From: Panaeolus papilionaceus
Lineage: Eukaryota; Basidiomycota; Agaricomycetes; Agaricales
Assembly: GCA_015501605.1 (NCBI GenBank)
Contig: JADNRZ010000010.1
Coordinates: 992,001-1,056,000, forward strand
Reading direction: 5' to 3'
DNA length: 64,000 bases
The notes beneath the pieces are model-generated. The model made no database searches. It had not been told where the DNA came from and saw nothing but the letters and a program-made list of their open reading frames with translations. A program made the translations under genes and the position numbers. This document shows positions 12,788 to 24,865 of this stretch, in pieces. The first letter of the stretch is position 1, and each line of letters starts with the position of its first letter.

Positions 12788-14078
12788 TTTTTATTTATTT
12801 CTTCATTCATTCATACATTGCATGGCATTCGAGTCCTAATGGATTTTCAATCAACCTTCATTCATAAAAACAGTTACATTCAATTACCATCTATTCCTTT
12901 ACATTTTATCGTGGCTTGGAGTAGCTCTACTCTCACCCTTATCGCATTGTTTCCTGTTCTCGCTCTCTGAAATTGCATTTGTCCACATAGCACATATGCC
13001 CGATTTTCTTGTCTTTTCCGCTCATAGATTGTAAAATGACCCAGACATCTGTACATACACAACCTCCCAATAGATCTCGCTTTCGTTTTGAAACTGGGCT
13101 GTTAGCCGTAATGCCCGCAAACGGTGCGCTCAACATCCACTTGTCGTTTTCTCGCTTAATGAGCGTGAAGGCTGCGGCGAGGTGAGACACGACGCGAGCT
13201 CGAGTCGGATAAGATACAGAGTGCGACTCGTGATTGCTACCAACGTCTTCGGATGTAGACCCTTGAAGCGATGTTCAGACGAATCCTGTGCATTCCGACG
13301 AAGAATTGGTCGATGTGAACAAAACATGATATAAGATCTAGCATCAGTGGTCTGGTGCTAAAGACATTGCCCATGACTCCCTGGTTATGCCCATCCCACG
13401 CCGACTAAAAGATGATACATAGTGCCAGCGGTTTTCGAGGTGGCTCGTTGGTTTCAACAACACATACGGTTTTCAAGTCAGAGTGTGGCCATTCCCCAGC
13501 CCGTGTCAGCTGACTGACTTCCAACAGAGGTCTTTCTAAGCGATGTCGGGATAATTTTGACTTGTCAAGGAGAGGCAAGATTAGGTAAAGGAGTCGAGGA
13601 AGCTGGTCAATGGATGGATGCCACGGTGTACCCTATCAAGAGTTTGAAGTCATTGTCAGTGTAGTGAAAAACCGAAAGGACCCGATCATTGAAAAAATTA
13701 AAAAGGACGTTGTTCAAGTTGTCGAGTCCGTCGTTGTTCATGTCGTTGTCGTCGTGTGGGGTAAAATTCATAAAAATTCCTTTTAAAAATTCCATTTCTC
13801 TTCATTGTCCCCTCTGTTCAACTTCCATCAACCCATTGTTCCCTTCCATTAATTCCAAAGAAATGATATCAAATAAAAAGGTTTAAAGGATGATGGTGGT
13901 TGTGAGAAGAGATTGGATTTGGTGATTGTTGTTTGTTTCTCTTGTGCATGTGCCACGCGCGTCAAAGCCCATTTCTGCTTCTCGCTACCACCTTGCCCCA
14001 ATTATTTCTTTTTTTTCTTTTCTTTTTCTTTCTTTTTTTCAAAATTATTTCTCTTTCCAGTGTTAACGACGACGGTAA
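12788..14078. other. Intergenic region upstream of SET1
   Basis: No gene I can support. Minus-strand open stretches at 12940-13330 lack family signatures. From 13980 to 14060 a long T/C-rich tract ends in CTCTTTCCAG just before the SET1 start. It may be a core promoter pyrimidine tract or the acceptor of an intron in the 5' untranslated region. Confidence 0.35.
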
Positions 14079-17000
14079 ATGTCGGGCAAGGCTCCTCCAA
14101 AAGGTCCAAGGGCTTTGTTGGGTCAATCTCAAGGACCTTCCTCGTCAACATCTTCGTCGAGTTATCCTCACCAACCACCACCACCACCACTACCTTATTC
14201 ACAACAACAGCAGAGGATTCATTCAAACCAATCGTCAAGTAATTTAGCAAGTAGAATTGGTGCTACTCCTCCAACTGGTCCACGTAGTTTGCAAGGAAAT
14301 CCTAATACACGGCCACCACCTCCTGGTCCAAAGTCACTTATAAACGGACATTCAAGCCACAGCAGTCCGACAGTGAATGGTCTTGGCCCTCATGCTTTGC
14401 AAATTAATCGCCATCCAATATCCATCAAAGGTAAAAAACGAGATGTTGGACCCAACTCGGTGGTACGTTGAATATAATAACCCTGATCTAATTAATATCT
14501 TTATTTATTTTATAATTTATTAGACAAATTCAGGTTGGAATTCACCACCAGAACCTGCCATTGTGAATGGGAATACGAATGGAACCAACAACACTGTTCA
14601 TAATCGGACGCCTTCTTCGTCACATTCTTCTCCTACAATTCCAAATTTAAGAGTAGGGGAATTGAAACAAGACAGGCAAACTGTACAAATTCCAATACAG
14701 CCGAAGGGTTTTTCACGAAACCATCCGATTTCAGTTGTAGACCCACCACCGCCGGCCACAACACCTCCGCCAGAGCCATCACCACCGCCGTCAATACCAC
14801 CACCACCTCCCCCGCCCCCGCCAGAATTTGCGCCGCCACCCCCGCCCCCTCCTCCGCCGACTTCAGAGCCACCACCACCACCTCCGCCCCCATCAGAGCC
14901 AGAACTACCACCCCCGCCTCCGCCAACGGAACCCCCGCCGCTTCCGCCCCCGATCTCACTTCCGCCACCCCCACCCCGACTGCCTTCAAAAGTACTCATC
15001 CCCCCAACGCCATCGACGTCTTTTTTACCCCCTACTCCTTCAGAAGGCCCCTCAAGACCAGCATCACTACCTCGCAGACCACCATCACCCTCCGACTGGA
15101 AGTCGAGGTCGCGTTCGCATTCCCGTCCACGGCCAACGGAACCTGAGCCACCTAAACTTGTCCGTGAATATTTACCACCAAAACCATGGCCTCCCGATCC
15201 GTCAGAGTACCCAGCGGACACGCGGACGTATAGAGTTATTTATGATCCCGCATTTGAAGTGTATCCTACTTTGTCGTATTTGGCCGCTCAGACGCCGGGG
15301 TATCATCGACAGCTGATCGAACACATACGGAAGCATGGAAGTGAGCAAGTTGTGCAGGATAGGATAAAGGGAAAGGGGAAAGGGAAAGAGTCGTTGTTGA
15401 GGTATGAAGGGCAGATAATGGGTGTAGAGGATGGGTTCAAAGAGGAGCCAGTGGTTGTTTGTGACCCTAGAAAAGATCCGAATTATAGACGACCGACTAG
15501 ACCTAGGACAGAGTTTGTGGAAGTCAAGTACGAGGTACGTCAGTTTTCCTTTTTGAGCACTGATCTTGAACTGAATTCTTTGAAAGTATGATCAAAACTC
15601 AACAGGCCCACCGCCACCTTGCGCCGTGCTTGTTATGAATGTTTCGCCTCTAACGCCTAATGGCAACCTGCGGCGTCATTTTTTGCAGTATGGCAATGTC
15701 ACAGGTTTTGAGCCTCAGATCGACAAGGAAAACGGAAGTGCGCTCGGAATCATCGCCATAAAGTACGGATCACACGAAGAGGCAAGATCATGCTTGGAAA
15801 AGGAGAATGGCAGGAAAGGAGGGATCATCGGCGCTATCAAACCAGGAGAGGTGGAGGAGTGGAAAGTGGTCTTCGACGGCGATGGGTCAAAGCTGAAAGG
15901 GGTGTTGAAGGACTTGGAAGAGCGAAGGAAAAGAGAGAGGGAGGAGAGGAAGAAGGGGCCTATGATGTATAACCACAATGGAGCGACTCCAAGTGGCGGG
16001 AGTTCAAGTTTGCATCCTGGTGTGGGGAACAGTGCCACTCCACAGTCAGGGAGACAAAGTCCTATTCGCAAGCCTCACAATGCGCCAACTGCACCGAGCA
16101 GAAGTCAGTGGAATTCATCAGAGAGCAGTCGGACGCCTCAAGGACCTTCTGGGCAGCCCATCAAAGGACCTCATGCACTTCCCCCGAAACCTCTCCCTGC
16201 CACCACAGGCTCAGGTCCTAAACCATCCCACCCCATTGTCGAATCCAAGGCCATCGGCGTCGAAGATTCGTTGGACGTGTTGCGGGCTGCGAGGCAGAAG
16301 AAAAAGCAGGAGAGTGAGGCTGCAAAGAAGATCTCTGCTGCGCCTAAACCTCCCCTGCCTACACTAGCATCTCTTACTCGCGGACGGCCAAAGAAGTTCA
16401 ACTACAACATGGCGAACCTTTCAAGGTCACCGTCTCCGACGAGCAGGATGGCAGTGCCGCAGACGGCCGGGGTGATGGGTGGCGAGGAACCCAAGTCGGA
16501 AGAGGACAAGAAGAAGGAGTATGATGAGGTTCTTAAACAACTTGCTGCCAGCCCACACGACCATGTCAAGATCCAGTGTAGTGCTCAGCTTGTCCGGAAT
16601 GCAGATGATGAAGCGGTCAAGGAGTTCTTTGAAAATTTTCCTTTGGACAAGGTGCGTTTTATTATTTGAAAGACTTTATATGTGTTCTTACATGCCTTGT
16701 TTTTTTATTATCAATTTCCTTTCACCCCTTATTGTATGTTCAGATCCTCCGCGACCACACCAACATCTATGTCACATTCACCAAAGGCGGAACTGCCCAC
16801 CGCGCAGTGGCCGTTCTGGCTAGCAAAACCCTCAAACATCAATCCGTCGCCCTCACTTCTCATTCACCACCGGCGTACACGCCACCTGAGCCAGAGAAAA
16901 CAGACTGGACACAAGCCGAGCTCATCGAGGAAGCACAGAAGCTCATCGTACGCGACTTGAAACGCGCTTTGGAGCAGGATATCGCAGACAAGCTCGTAGG

Positions 17001-18608
17001 ACGCGACATCAACCGGTCTGTGGCAGAGACAAAAGCGAAAGGCCCTGCTGCTGTCCCTCAAGAGCAGAAGATGATGGATTGGAAACGTTTGAAGAGTCTA
17101 TCTTTCAAGAAGCAGAAGAAGGGGACTGCTGGTGAGGCTGAGAGGGCTGAGGAGGAGGAACAAGAGGAGGAGGATGCGGATCGCCCGAAAAAGAAGCGCA
17201 AGACGGAGGTGGTTGTGAAGAAGGCGAAGAGGGTTATTGATGATGATGTCGAGTCAGAGGAGGAGGATGAACCTGAGGGTGTGAGGTTAGCAGAGGTGGA
17301 GTCTGATGGGTCGAAGAAGAGGCTTGTGTCGGAGGATAGAGATGACGAGGATGAGCCTGCGAGGAAGAAGGCGAAGATTCAGGTTGTAGAGGGCAAGACG
17401 AAGAAAGTCAAGAAGGGCAAGAAGGATACGGTGCACGCGACGATTCTGGGCGATACCGAGACCTTTGAGGTACCTGCTGTTGCCCAGATCATTATTGATG
17501 GCACGGCAGACTCGTCTATATCACCTTCACGTTCTCCATCGCCTAGACCGACCCAGAAACGTCGTAAACATATCCCGACGCCGCCGCCTACACCTCCGCC
17601 CTTTGATCCCATTGTTGAAGGCCTCGGCGAGGATGACGAAGACTTTTACTTCGCCAAGCTCGTTTTGGAGGGTAAAGAGCCCGAGGAGGACGACGAGCCT
17701 GAACCAGGGGCACCTTCGACCAGTGCAGATATACCCACCTTTCGCAAACACATCACAGGGAGTGCGCGTACAGAGGGATACTACAAGATCACCCATGCCG
17801 AAAAGGCAGCCTATGTCGCTCAGTACCAGGCACGTGCAGCTAATACAGGGTCTGCACATGCTGTCGTGGATGAACCGCAGCCTCAACATGTTACGTCCTC
17901 GAGGTCGAATCGTGCGACTGCGCGTAGGCGTGCGCAGGGGCTGGAGGAGATCAACCAGGTGCAGAGGGCTGTTGCGTTGTCCAAGGGCGAAACCACGGCG
18001 AACGAGCTCACGTTCAAGTTCAACCAGCTGCAGACGAGGAAGAAGCATCTCCGGTTTGCGAGGTCGCCGATTCATGATTGGGGTCTTTATGCGATGGAGA
18101 AGATCTCGAGAGGGGAGATGGTTATTGAGTATGTTGGGGAGGTCATTCGGGCGGCTGTTGCTGATAAACGTGAGAAGGCGTATGAGAGGCAGGGAATTGG
18201 GAGTAGTTATTTGTTCCGTATTGACGAGGATTTGGTGGTGGATGCTACTAAGAAAGGCAACCTTGGGTGCGTGTTTTTCTCTTTCATCTTTCATCGTTAT
18301 CTTGAATGCACCTTGTTCATGGTTTTTATCTATACAGCCGGCTTATCAATCACTCGTGCGATCCCAACTGTACAGCTAAAATCATCACCATTAGCGGTGA
18401 GAAGAAGATTGTTATATACGCCAAACAGGATATCGAGTATGGCGACGAGATTACCTATGGTGAGAGCAGATCCGCCCTTCCATATATTTTATTTTTGCCT
18501 GTGAATGCTGACCTCTTGTGTGTCTTATCAGATTATCACTTCCCATTCGAGCAGGACAAGATACCGTGTCTGTGTGGCTCTGCCAAATGTCGCGGATTTT
18601 TGAACTAG
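14079..18608 (+). CDS. SET1: SET1, catalytic subunit of the COMPASS histone H3K4 methyltransferase
   Basis: Methylates histone H3 lysine 4 as the enzyme of COMPASS in the nucleus. Six exons: 14079-14462, 14524-15534, 15587-16651, 16744-18266, 18338-18459 and 18532-18608, summing to 4182 nt (1393 residues) with clean phases. The N-terminus is low-complexity, with a polyproline tract encoded at about 14746-14990. A conserved [11 protein letters not shown] leads into an RRM-like SET1 domain (about 15590-15850). A second conserved block lies near 16560-16870, followed by Lys/Glu-rich linkers. The N-SET region precedes the SET domain, which has [41 protein letters not shown] and the YGDEITYDYHF tyrosine. 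The post-SET ends [13 protein letters not shown] with the expected cysteines. All catalytic signatures are present, so the gene looks intact. Confidence 0.96.
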
Positions 18609-19432
18609 AAATTTTTATTATTCTTACCATAGTATCACTGTTTTTGCTATACCCTGCTCGTCTTCACCACTCACGCTCACTGTCGCTCACAGTTCCCCCC
18701 ACACGCACACACGCACGCATTTTTACATTTTCTTCTTCATCCTCTGTCATTTTTTTTCAATGTGTTATCCCACTCTGCAGTCGTTTATTTTTGTTGCATG
18801 TCGAGCTCAAGTATGTATTTTTTATAAATCGTTTTCATTTTCGCCATTTTTTCTTTTTTTTTGAGCATGATGATCATGATTTGGATACACAACGCAATGC
18901 ATATCCCCACCCCACTCCTTGGTAGTTATCTGTTCAATATTGGTCCTATATCTTGCTTGTAATACTGTTTTCATCTTTGGGTATTTTGGGCATTTTCTTG
19001 AGCAATAGGACTTGTTGGAAACGTGTCCAAGTCGATTGCTAGTACTTCAGCGTGATGGATATTGCTATGAGTTTTAGGGATGAATGCCCAGACTTCAAGT
19101 TTAGGGCGGGTCTTTTGGTGAATATATTCTGGTCGGAACATGATGGGAGTCTTGACCTCTCTTCGACCCCTTCCTCAGTTTTCAACGTTCACGGCTGAAT
19201 AAATCGACAGCCCCTGAAAGCTGCTCGCCCTCTTGTCTGCTCATATCCATTCCCTGAGATGGTCCTGTCTCATAACAGGAAATGAAGCATATACTGAGAC
19301 TGCATAATTGAATTGCGCCTCGTTTACTGACAATGTGATGGATGTTTGTCATGTAAGGACGCAATAAGGAGATCTTCACCACAATGAACTTGTTTGGAAA
19401 GAACATGCTTATGCGCGAAGAATGTCGACGTG
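18609..19432. other. SET1 3' flank and promoter region of the membrane-protein array
   Basis: T-rich sequence downstream of the SET1 stop (to about 18960) is probably its 3' untranslated region. No open frame beyond it shows family features. The last 200 bases precede the first array gene. Confidence 0.35.
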
Positions 19433-20340
19433 ATGCTTGGATCTGTGCTGCTTATTCTGCTCTGTTTCTGTCTGTGGAGGTTACTTGACCATGGCCCTCA
19501 GAAACATAACTGTTGATGACACTAATTCAATGATCACGTATACTCCACCTTTACAATGGACTCGGGTGCCAACTACACTCGCTGCTGGAGGCGGGCACAT
19601 GCTTGCCAATTATAACCACGCAGAGGCTACAATCACATTCATCTGTGTGTTGAGCGGTTTCGGCGTGCCTTCTATCTTGATGTAAGGTCCTAACTATGGC
19701 TTTACAGTCTTGAATATGTACTACATCGCGGCTCGGTGGAACTACCCTATCGGTGGAGTTGTGATCTGGGTGGATGGGCACCCTTTCGACGTTGACATGC
19801 AAGACAAGATCGCTCCTCCCAGTCCTACCCCTCCTGCTCAACCTGTTGTGGGATCAGACGTCGTCTGGGCCTATAAAGGCGATGGCATGAAGGAAAGGAC
19901 AATAAAGATCACCAATGCCATCGACAATGGACTGGTTGTGGTGGACATGTTCATGTACGCATCCTTTTCTTGAGCTGACTTGTTGAGGCAGCAGTGGATC
20001 AACTCATGCAACCGATAGCTTCGAACTTGATGGCGAAGTAACAAACGCACTCTTGACAGCCCCAGGATGGGTGGTGGGTGGAGACCCCGGTCCCAGTACT
20101 TCAAATCCCTCTGACCCACCACCCACCTCGTCATCTACCAACACCCCACGTGGGCTGTCCAGCCAAGCGAAGGCGATGGCGATCTCGCTCTCGATGGTCG
20201 GTGCGGCACTGTTGGGTTTCTTTCTCTTCTTCTTATACTGGTTCTATATACACAAATCACATAAGCAAGGGGCACGACCTGACAAATCCACTACGGCGAC
20301 GGTACCTCCCCCTGAAAGACAACCGAGGGTTGTTTCTTGA
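19433..20340 (+). pseudogene. Array gene A: single-pass membrane protein, leader frameshifted and tail truncated
   Basis: First of four tandem paralogues. Exons in the ectodomain frame are 19491-19644, 19708-19954 and 20019-20340, with introns at the same two places and phases as in the paralogues. The ectodomain runs from ALRNITVDD through NMYYIAARWNY to VVDMF. A Ser/Thr/Pro linker and a membrane helix (AISLSMVGAALLGFFLFFLYW) follow. Two faults are visible. The natural leader starts at the ATG at 19433 (MLGSVLLILLCFCLW), but it is one base out of frame with the ectodomain, which by itself could start only at the ATG at 19491 with no signal peptide. The tail stops at a TGA (20338-20340) where gene B has CGA, yet homology continues in frame beyond it. 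Without a leader the 240-residue product could not be exported normally. Ligand and function are unknown. Confidence 0.7.
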
Positions 20341-20852
20341 TCTACGTTGGCTAAGAGTAAGTATCGAAACCCCCCAGCAGTCTCCATTCAAGATGGCTTG
20401 GATCTTCCACATTCTTCTGACGATGTAGGACAAGACACGGCTAGCGCTCCGGAGACGAAGGGGGGCGATGATTAGAATCCGACATTCACATCTAATCCTT
20501 GTGGTCGAGCTGACTCAAACAGAGCAGCATTCGGGTTGATGCGTCTGCATGCTTAGTTTAAATAAGGCCAATTATGTTGATACGAATAATGCCGCAGTGT
20601 TCGAGTGCACTGAAATGAATCGAAAAACTTGTGGAGCCTTCTCTCTTGGGGATTTAATCCTTGTCCTGAGCTACATACTCTCATCGGTCTCGCCTGTAAA
20701 ATGAAAAAAGGCACACAATAAATAACTGAATTGCCAATGACTGGTTTACTAACTACATAAACATCCTCGCCGCAAACGACTTGAATAGCTTGTATTCAAC
20801 TAAAACCGTACATATAAGTGGATATGATTTCAGCTGGTCGACATGAAGCTTC
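20341..20852. other. Relic of gene A tail, then intergenic DNA
   Basis: Bases 20341-20478 continue gene A's ancestral tail in frame (SIQDGLDLP, then a closing GDD before TAG) and are now untranslated. The remaining 370 bases show no gene and presumably include gene B's promoter. Confidence 0.5.
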
Positions 20853-21973
20853 ATGTTGCTTCTTCCCATCTCTATTTTCTTGTGCTTAGATTCGGCCCTG
20901 GCCCTCATCAACATAACTATCGATGAAACCAGCTCACTGATCAGGTATACACCACCTTCGAGATGGACCCATGTAGATGACACGCTCGCTGCTGGAGGAG
21001 CGCACATGCTCTCTAACTCTTCCCTGTCACAGGCCACAATCACATTCATCTGTATGTCAAACGTTTTGGGTGGCATTAGGCTTTATTTGTGTGGAAGGTG
21101 CTGACATTAAAGGATGCCCTTTCAGTTCTCAATATGTACTATTTTACAACTCGTTGGAACGGCCCTGTTGAAGCATTAATTTTCGTGAATGGGCAACCGA
21201 GCTCGATCAACATGCAAGACGACACTAGTACTGCTCCTCCCGACAATACCGTTCAACCTACTATGGCATCGAGCGTTGTGTGGACCTATAAAGGTGGTAT
21301 AATGGACGAAAGAGAAATTAGCATTGCCGGTGCTCATGCTGTTGTGGATATGATCATGTACGCTTCTTATTGTCAATTGGGAATTTGTGGACCAACTTGA
21401 ACTCATGCAACTACTATTAGCTTCGAAGTTGACGATACACCTACAAGTTCGCTCTTAACATCTCCATCAGCGGTGGGTAGAAACCCAGGTCCCAGCACAT
21501 CTAACCCATCGGACACCTCACCCACTTCATCACCGACCATCACTCCACATAGGTTATCCAGTCCGGCCAAGGCCACACTGATTTCGCTTTGTGTCGCCGG
21601 TTTCGTGGTCTTCTGTCTCCTTATCTTCCTCTACTACTGGTTAGAAGTTCGCACGAGACTTAAGAAAGAGAACCAGACGGGAAATGTCTTGCCAGTCGCC
21701 GAGAGGCCCTTAGGGGAAGATGGAAAGATCAGCGGTTCACCCAGAGCCTCTATCAGACAGGTGTCTAATCCACCGTCGAATGCTGGAGGCGAAGAGCCCC
21801 AACAAACGGTCGCCGCCCCTCAAAACACCAGTCAACCAACAACGGCAATGGTACCTCCCCCTGAAAAACAGTCGAGAACTGTTTTCCGATCCAGGTTAGC
21901 TAAGAATTCGTACTGCAACCCCGCGACCGCCTCTGTTCAGGATGGCTTGGATCTTCCAGGTTCTGCTGCCTGA
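20853..21973 (+). CDS. Array gene B: signal peptide, ectodomain, single membrane helix, cytoplasmic tail
   Basis: The best-preserved array member. Exons 20853-21051, 21126-21357 and 21421-21973 give 327 residues. The leader MLLLPISIFLCLDSALA is followed by an ectodomain of about 150 residues (INITIDETSSLIRYTP, then TITFIF across intron 1, NMYYFTTRWNGPV, SSVVWTYKG, VVDMIIFEVDD). A short Ser/Thr/Pro linker leads to a membrane helix (LISLCVAGFVVFCLLIFLYYW) and a basic, polar tail with SPRASIRQVSN. This layout (ITVDD-type ectodomain plus one helix) is common among uncharacterised Agaricomycete membrane proteins; I know of no established function. The final residues differ from A and D because about 4 extra bases bring in an early stop, so the last part of the ancestral tail is missing. 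A cell-surface role is inferred from topology only. Confidence 0.8.
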
Positions 21974-22734
21974 CGGCGTAGGACAAGACATGGGGAAGCT
22001 CCGGAGACGAGGATGGGCGATGATGAAGTCAATATTAACATCTATTTCTTGTGGCCAAGTTGACTCCAATGGAGCAGTGTTCGGGTTGACATGGCCAGTT
22101 ATGTTGCTTGAGGTGGACATACTGTTGGATACGGTTTGTGACAAGCCAAGTTTGCATTTGTGAACCAAATCACCGACATATATCTTGCCTGTTAGATGCT
22201 GTTCATTATAGATTTTTCTTTGGGCTTTTTTTTGGTGGACGTTCTCTTCTGGTCAGTGTGTGCTGACTTGTTCGACGATGCTCGCGGCCGCCCCTATTTT
22301 TGTTTAGGGTAGGTCACTGGGTGATGTATGGGTGTGCATTTGACAACACTTTGAACCTCATCCGGTTACACAGCCATCTCTGAAGGCGGTCTATTTGGGT
22401 TCATCTTTATGCTTGCTTCGGTCCTCCTGATCCGTTTTTCTGGACTGGCCTCTCAAATTTAACTGACAGAACAAGGCACACACCATCTCGAGCCTCGAGG
22501 GTGGAAATTGAAGTGTCGCCGTCGTGATCCTGGGTTGAATTGCGCCTCAGGAACTCCATCAACGTAACATAAATTTCTGAAGTCGCCTGCACCCTCGCCG
22601 GCGAGTCGCCGCAATGAACTCGAATTGCAGTATTCAATAGGAACAAGCTAGAACAAGCTAAAAGTAACCCTGATTTGGATTTTTGATGACTTACCAAGGT
22701 TATTCGCTGCCCACTCGCTGCAACCTTGAACCTG
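21974..22734. other. Intergenic region between array genes B and C
   Basis: The first 80 bases are the untranslated remainder of B's ancestral tail. No other gene is seen. The stretch just upstream of 22735 is presumed promoter. Confidence 0.35.
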
Positions 22735-23493
22735 ATGCTGCTCCTCCATCTCTGTGTCTGTCTGTGGCTCTCCGCAGCAATGGCGCTGAGGAACATTACT
22801 GTCGACGACCGGAGTTCCTTAATCACGTACACTCCAGCAAGTGAATGGGTTATGGTTCACGATACACTCGATGCAAGAGGAAGCCACATGCTCACTAATT
22901 ATATCACAGGGGAGGCTACCATCACGTATACATGTTTGTCTAGCCGTTTAAATGACTCTCCTCTTAATGGAAATTGCTGACAGGGGTCTCATAGTTCTCA
23001 ACATGTACTACATGTCGGCTCGGTGGTACTATCATGTTGGAGCTGTGATCGATGTGGATGGGCAAGTGGGCATCGCTGCCATGCGGGATTATACCACTCC
23101 GCCGGATCCCCATACCCTAAAAGCCACTATGGCATCGAGCGTCGTGTGGTCGTACAAAGGCGATGGGATGAAGGAAAGAAAAATAACTATTAAAGTTCCG
23201 CAGGGCGATGATTTAACTGTTGTGGATATGTTCATGTGCGTTTTCTTCAACTTCGACTGATTCGAACACTTTTTTAGCCACTCACGCAACTGCATAGCTT
23301 TGAAGTGGATGATGCGCCTGCGACATCAAATACCTCCCCCTTGCCATCCACTTCGTCAACGTCAACGACACCTCCTTCATCATCTCCAAGCCAGCCTGTC
23401 GTGACTAACGGCTCACATGGATTATCTAGCCCAGTTAAGACAATGGTAATTTCGCTTTCCATCGTCGGCACAGCCCTTCTCGGTCTATTCTGA
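22735..23493 (+). pseudogene. Array gene C: membrane protein truncated inside the transmembrane helix
   Basis: Exons 22735-22933, 22995-23235 and 23298-23493 encode 211 residues. The leader MLLLHLCVCLWLSAAMA is followed by an intact ectodomain (LRNITVDDRSSLITYTP, NMYYMSARWYYHVGA, SSVVWSYKG) and a Ser/Thr/Pro linker. The chain ends in the middle of the membrane helix (MVISLSIVGTALLGLF, then TGA). Directly after the stop, in another frame, EEPVAVHQN resembles the GEEPQQTVAAPQN stretch of gene B's tail. An internal deletion therefore removed the end of the helix and the first part of the tail and shifted the frame. The protein could survive as a short-tailed form anchored by about 17 hydrophobic residues, or it may be dead; the sequence does not decide. 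Confidence 0.72.
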
Positions 23494-24865
23494 AGAACCT
23501 GTTGCGGTCCATCAAAACATCAATTCCACGACTCTCCCCCAAAGAAGACCCACCGCCAACTAATATGGCTCGCCCTATACCAGCTACTGAGCTGTTATCC
23601 ACCCAGTGGCTCACGTAATGGCGGACAAGATACAAGTACAACTCTCCCTGTGATAGGGGATGATTCTACTCTTCTTAGTTAAACTGACTCGAATAAACGG
23701 TATTCAAACTTTGTATACACATACTTTCTGTAAATTCTCTGACCTTGACAAATGGTTCGGATCAAAGGACTACACTCCCTCGCCTCAAAATGGGCGACTG
23801 ATTAGTGACTTGTCGTAGAGAGCTGAAATTTTAACGTTTCCTTTTACATGAGTGCTACCATAGTGGACTATACGAAAATCCCAATTACGAGGAGTAAGTC
23901 TTGGCTAACAACTTGGTATTCGCACAGCTGCCCGAGTACGTGATGGCTCTGCATCTCGAGCACAGGTCTAAGAATTACCTTCAACCACGTCAACCTCAAT
24001 GCGCGTCCTAATTTGTGCGCTCATTCTCCGAGTGGGCTTGTTTATCCACAGCGAATGTCAAGTTAGGTCCTTCCATTTGGGCTGAACGTAACATCTAGGT
24101 CCCGGTAATTACCACCTGTGGTTGAATTAAACAAAGTTTGGGCTAAGTTTCAACGAAAAAGATGTTTAATTTTGGAAGACGGAGGCTTCTTGATTGATTC
24201 CAGTCTTTGAATGATGTCTAGACAAGGGTTATTCGCAAACTCGGACATGTGAGGCTTCCCATTCAAGCATGGAAAAAATACTTGTATATGTATTGGTAGG
24301 CCGTTCTATTTACGCATTGTTTTCCAGAAAGCCCCACTCACTATACCGAGGAATGAAATAAATTTATGACAAGTATTATATTGGCAATAGCCACTAACAG
24401 GACCTTCGACTCGGAGTAGTGCTGTTCGTCTGGGGTGATCAGCGCGCTGTCCAAATTTGGTATCGCGCTTTGCCGCCCAGTCGGCTTACTTAAGGTTTAT
24501 TAGGGCAAGTCATTTTTTCCGAACCGCTTTTATTTGCACTCTCGTTGTATTTCTTGATTCACCCTCATTCACCAACAAACATTGTCCGGCAAGTATAGAT
24601 GAACATCTTTGAAGGAACTTGGGTATTGGATTTAGGATCTAGGAACATACTTAATCTGCAGGCAGCAAATTTGAATTGTTCTGACTTCTCTGTTGACCGA
24701 TTTGAATTGTACCTGTGCATGACCTAAATTTCGACAGTCACCGACGTCTTGCCGCAATGGATCCCAATTTGCAGAAAGTAATTGCAGCCTTATAAGACCT
24801 GCAGAGGTCTTCAAGTCAACTTCTTCGGGGACTCCCTCGAAAGGAAAGGTTGAAATCTGAACCCG
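23494..24865. other. Intergenic region between array genes C and D
   Basis: Tail remnant of gene C to about 23570, then 1.3 kb in which I recognise no gene, RNA or repeat. Several AT-rich patches (24290-24380) are present. Confidence 0.35.

Noticed and set aside
12940..13330. Minus-strand frames with AAAFTLIKRENDKWMLSAPF
   Set aside because: Reads briefly like protein, but no frame extends, no splice pairs join the pieces, and I recognise no family.
14598..15221. Long glycine-rich open frame on the minus strand
   Set aside because: It is the antisense of the SET1 polyproline exon; proline codons read backwards give glycine and no stops.
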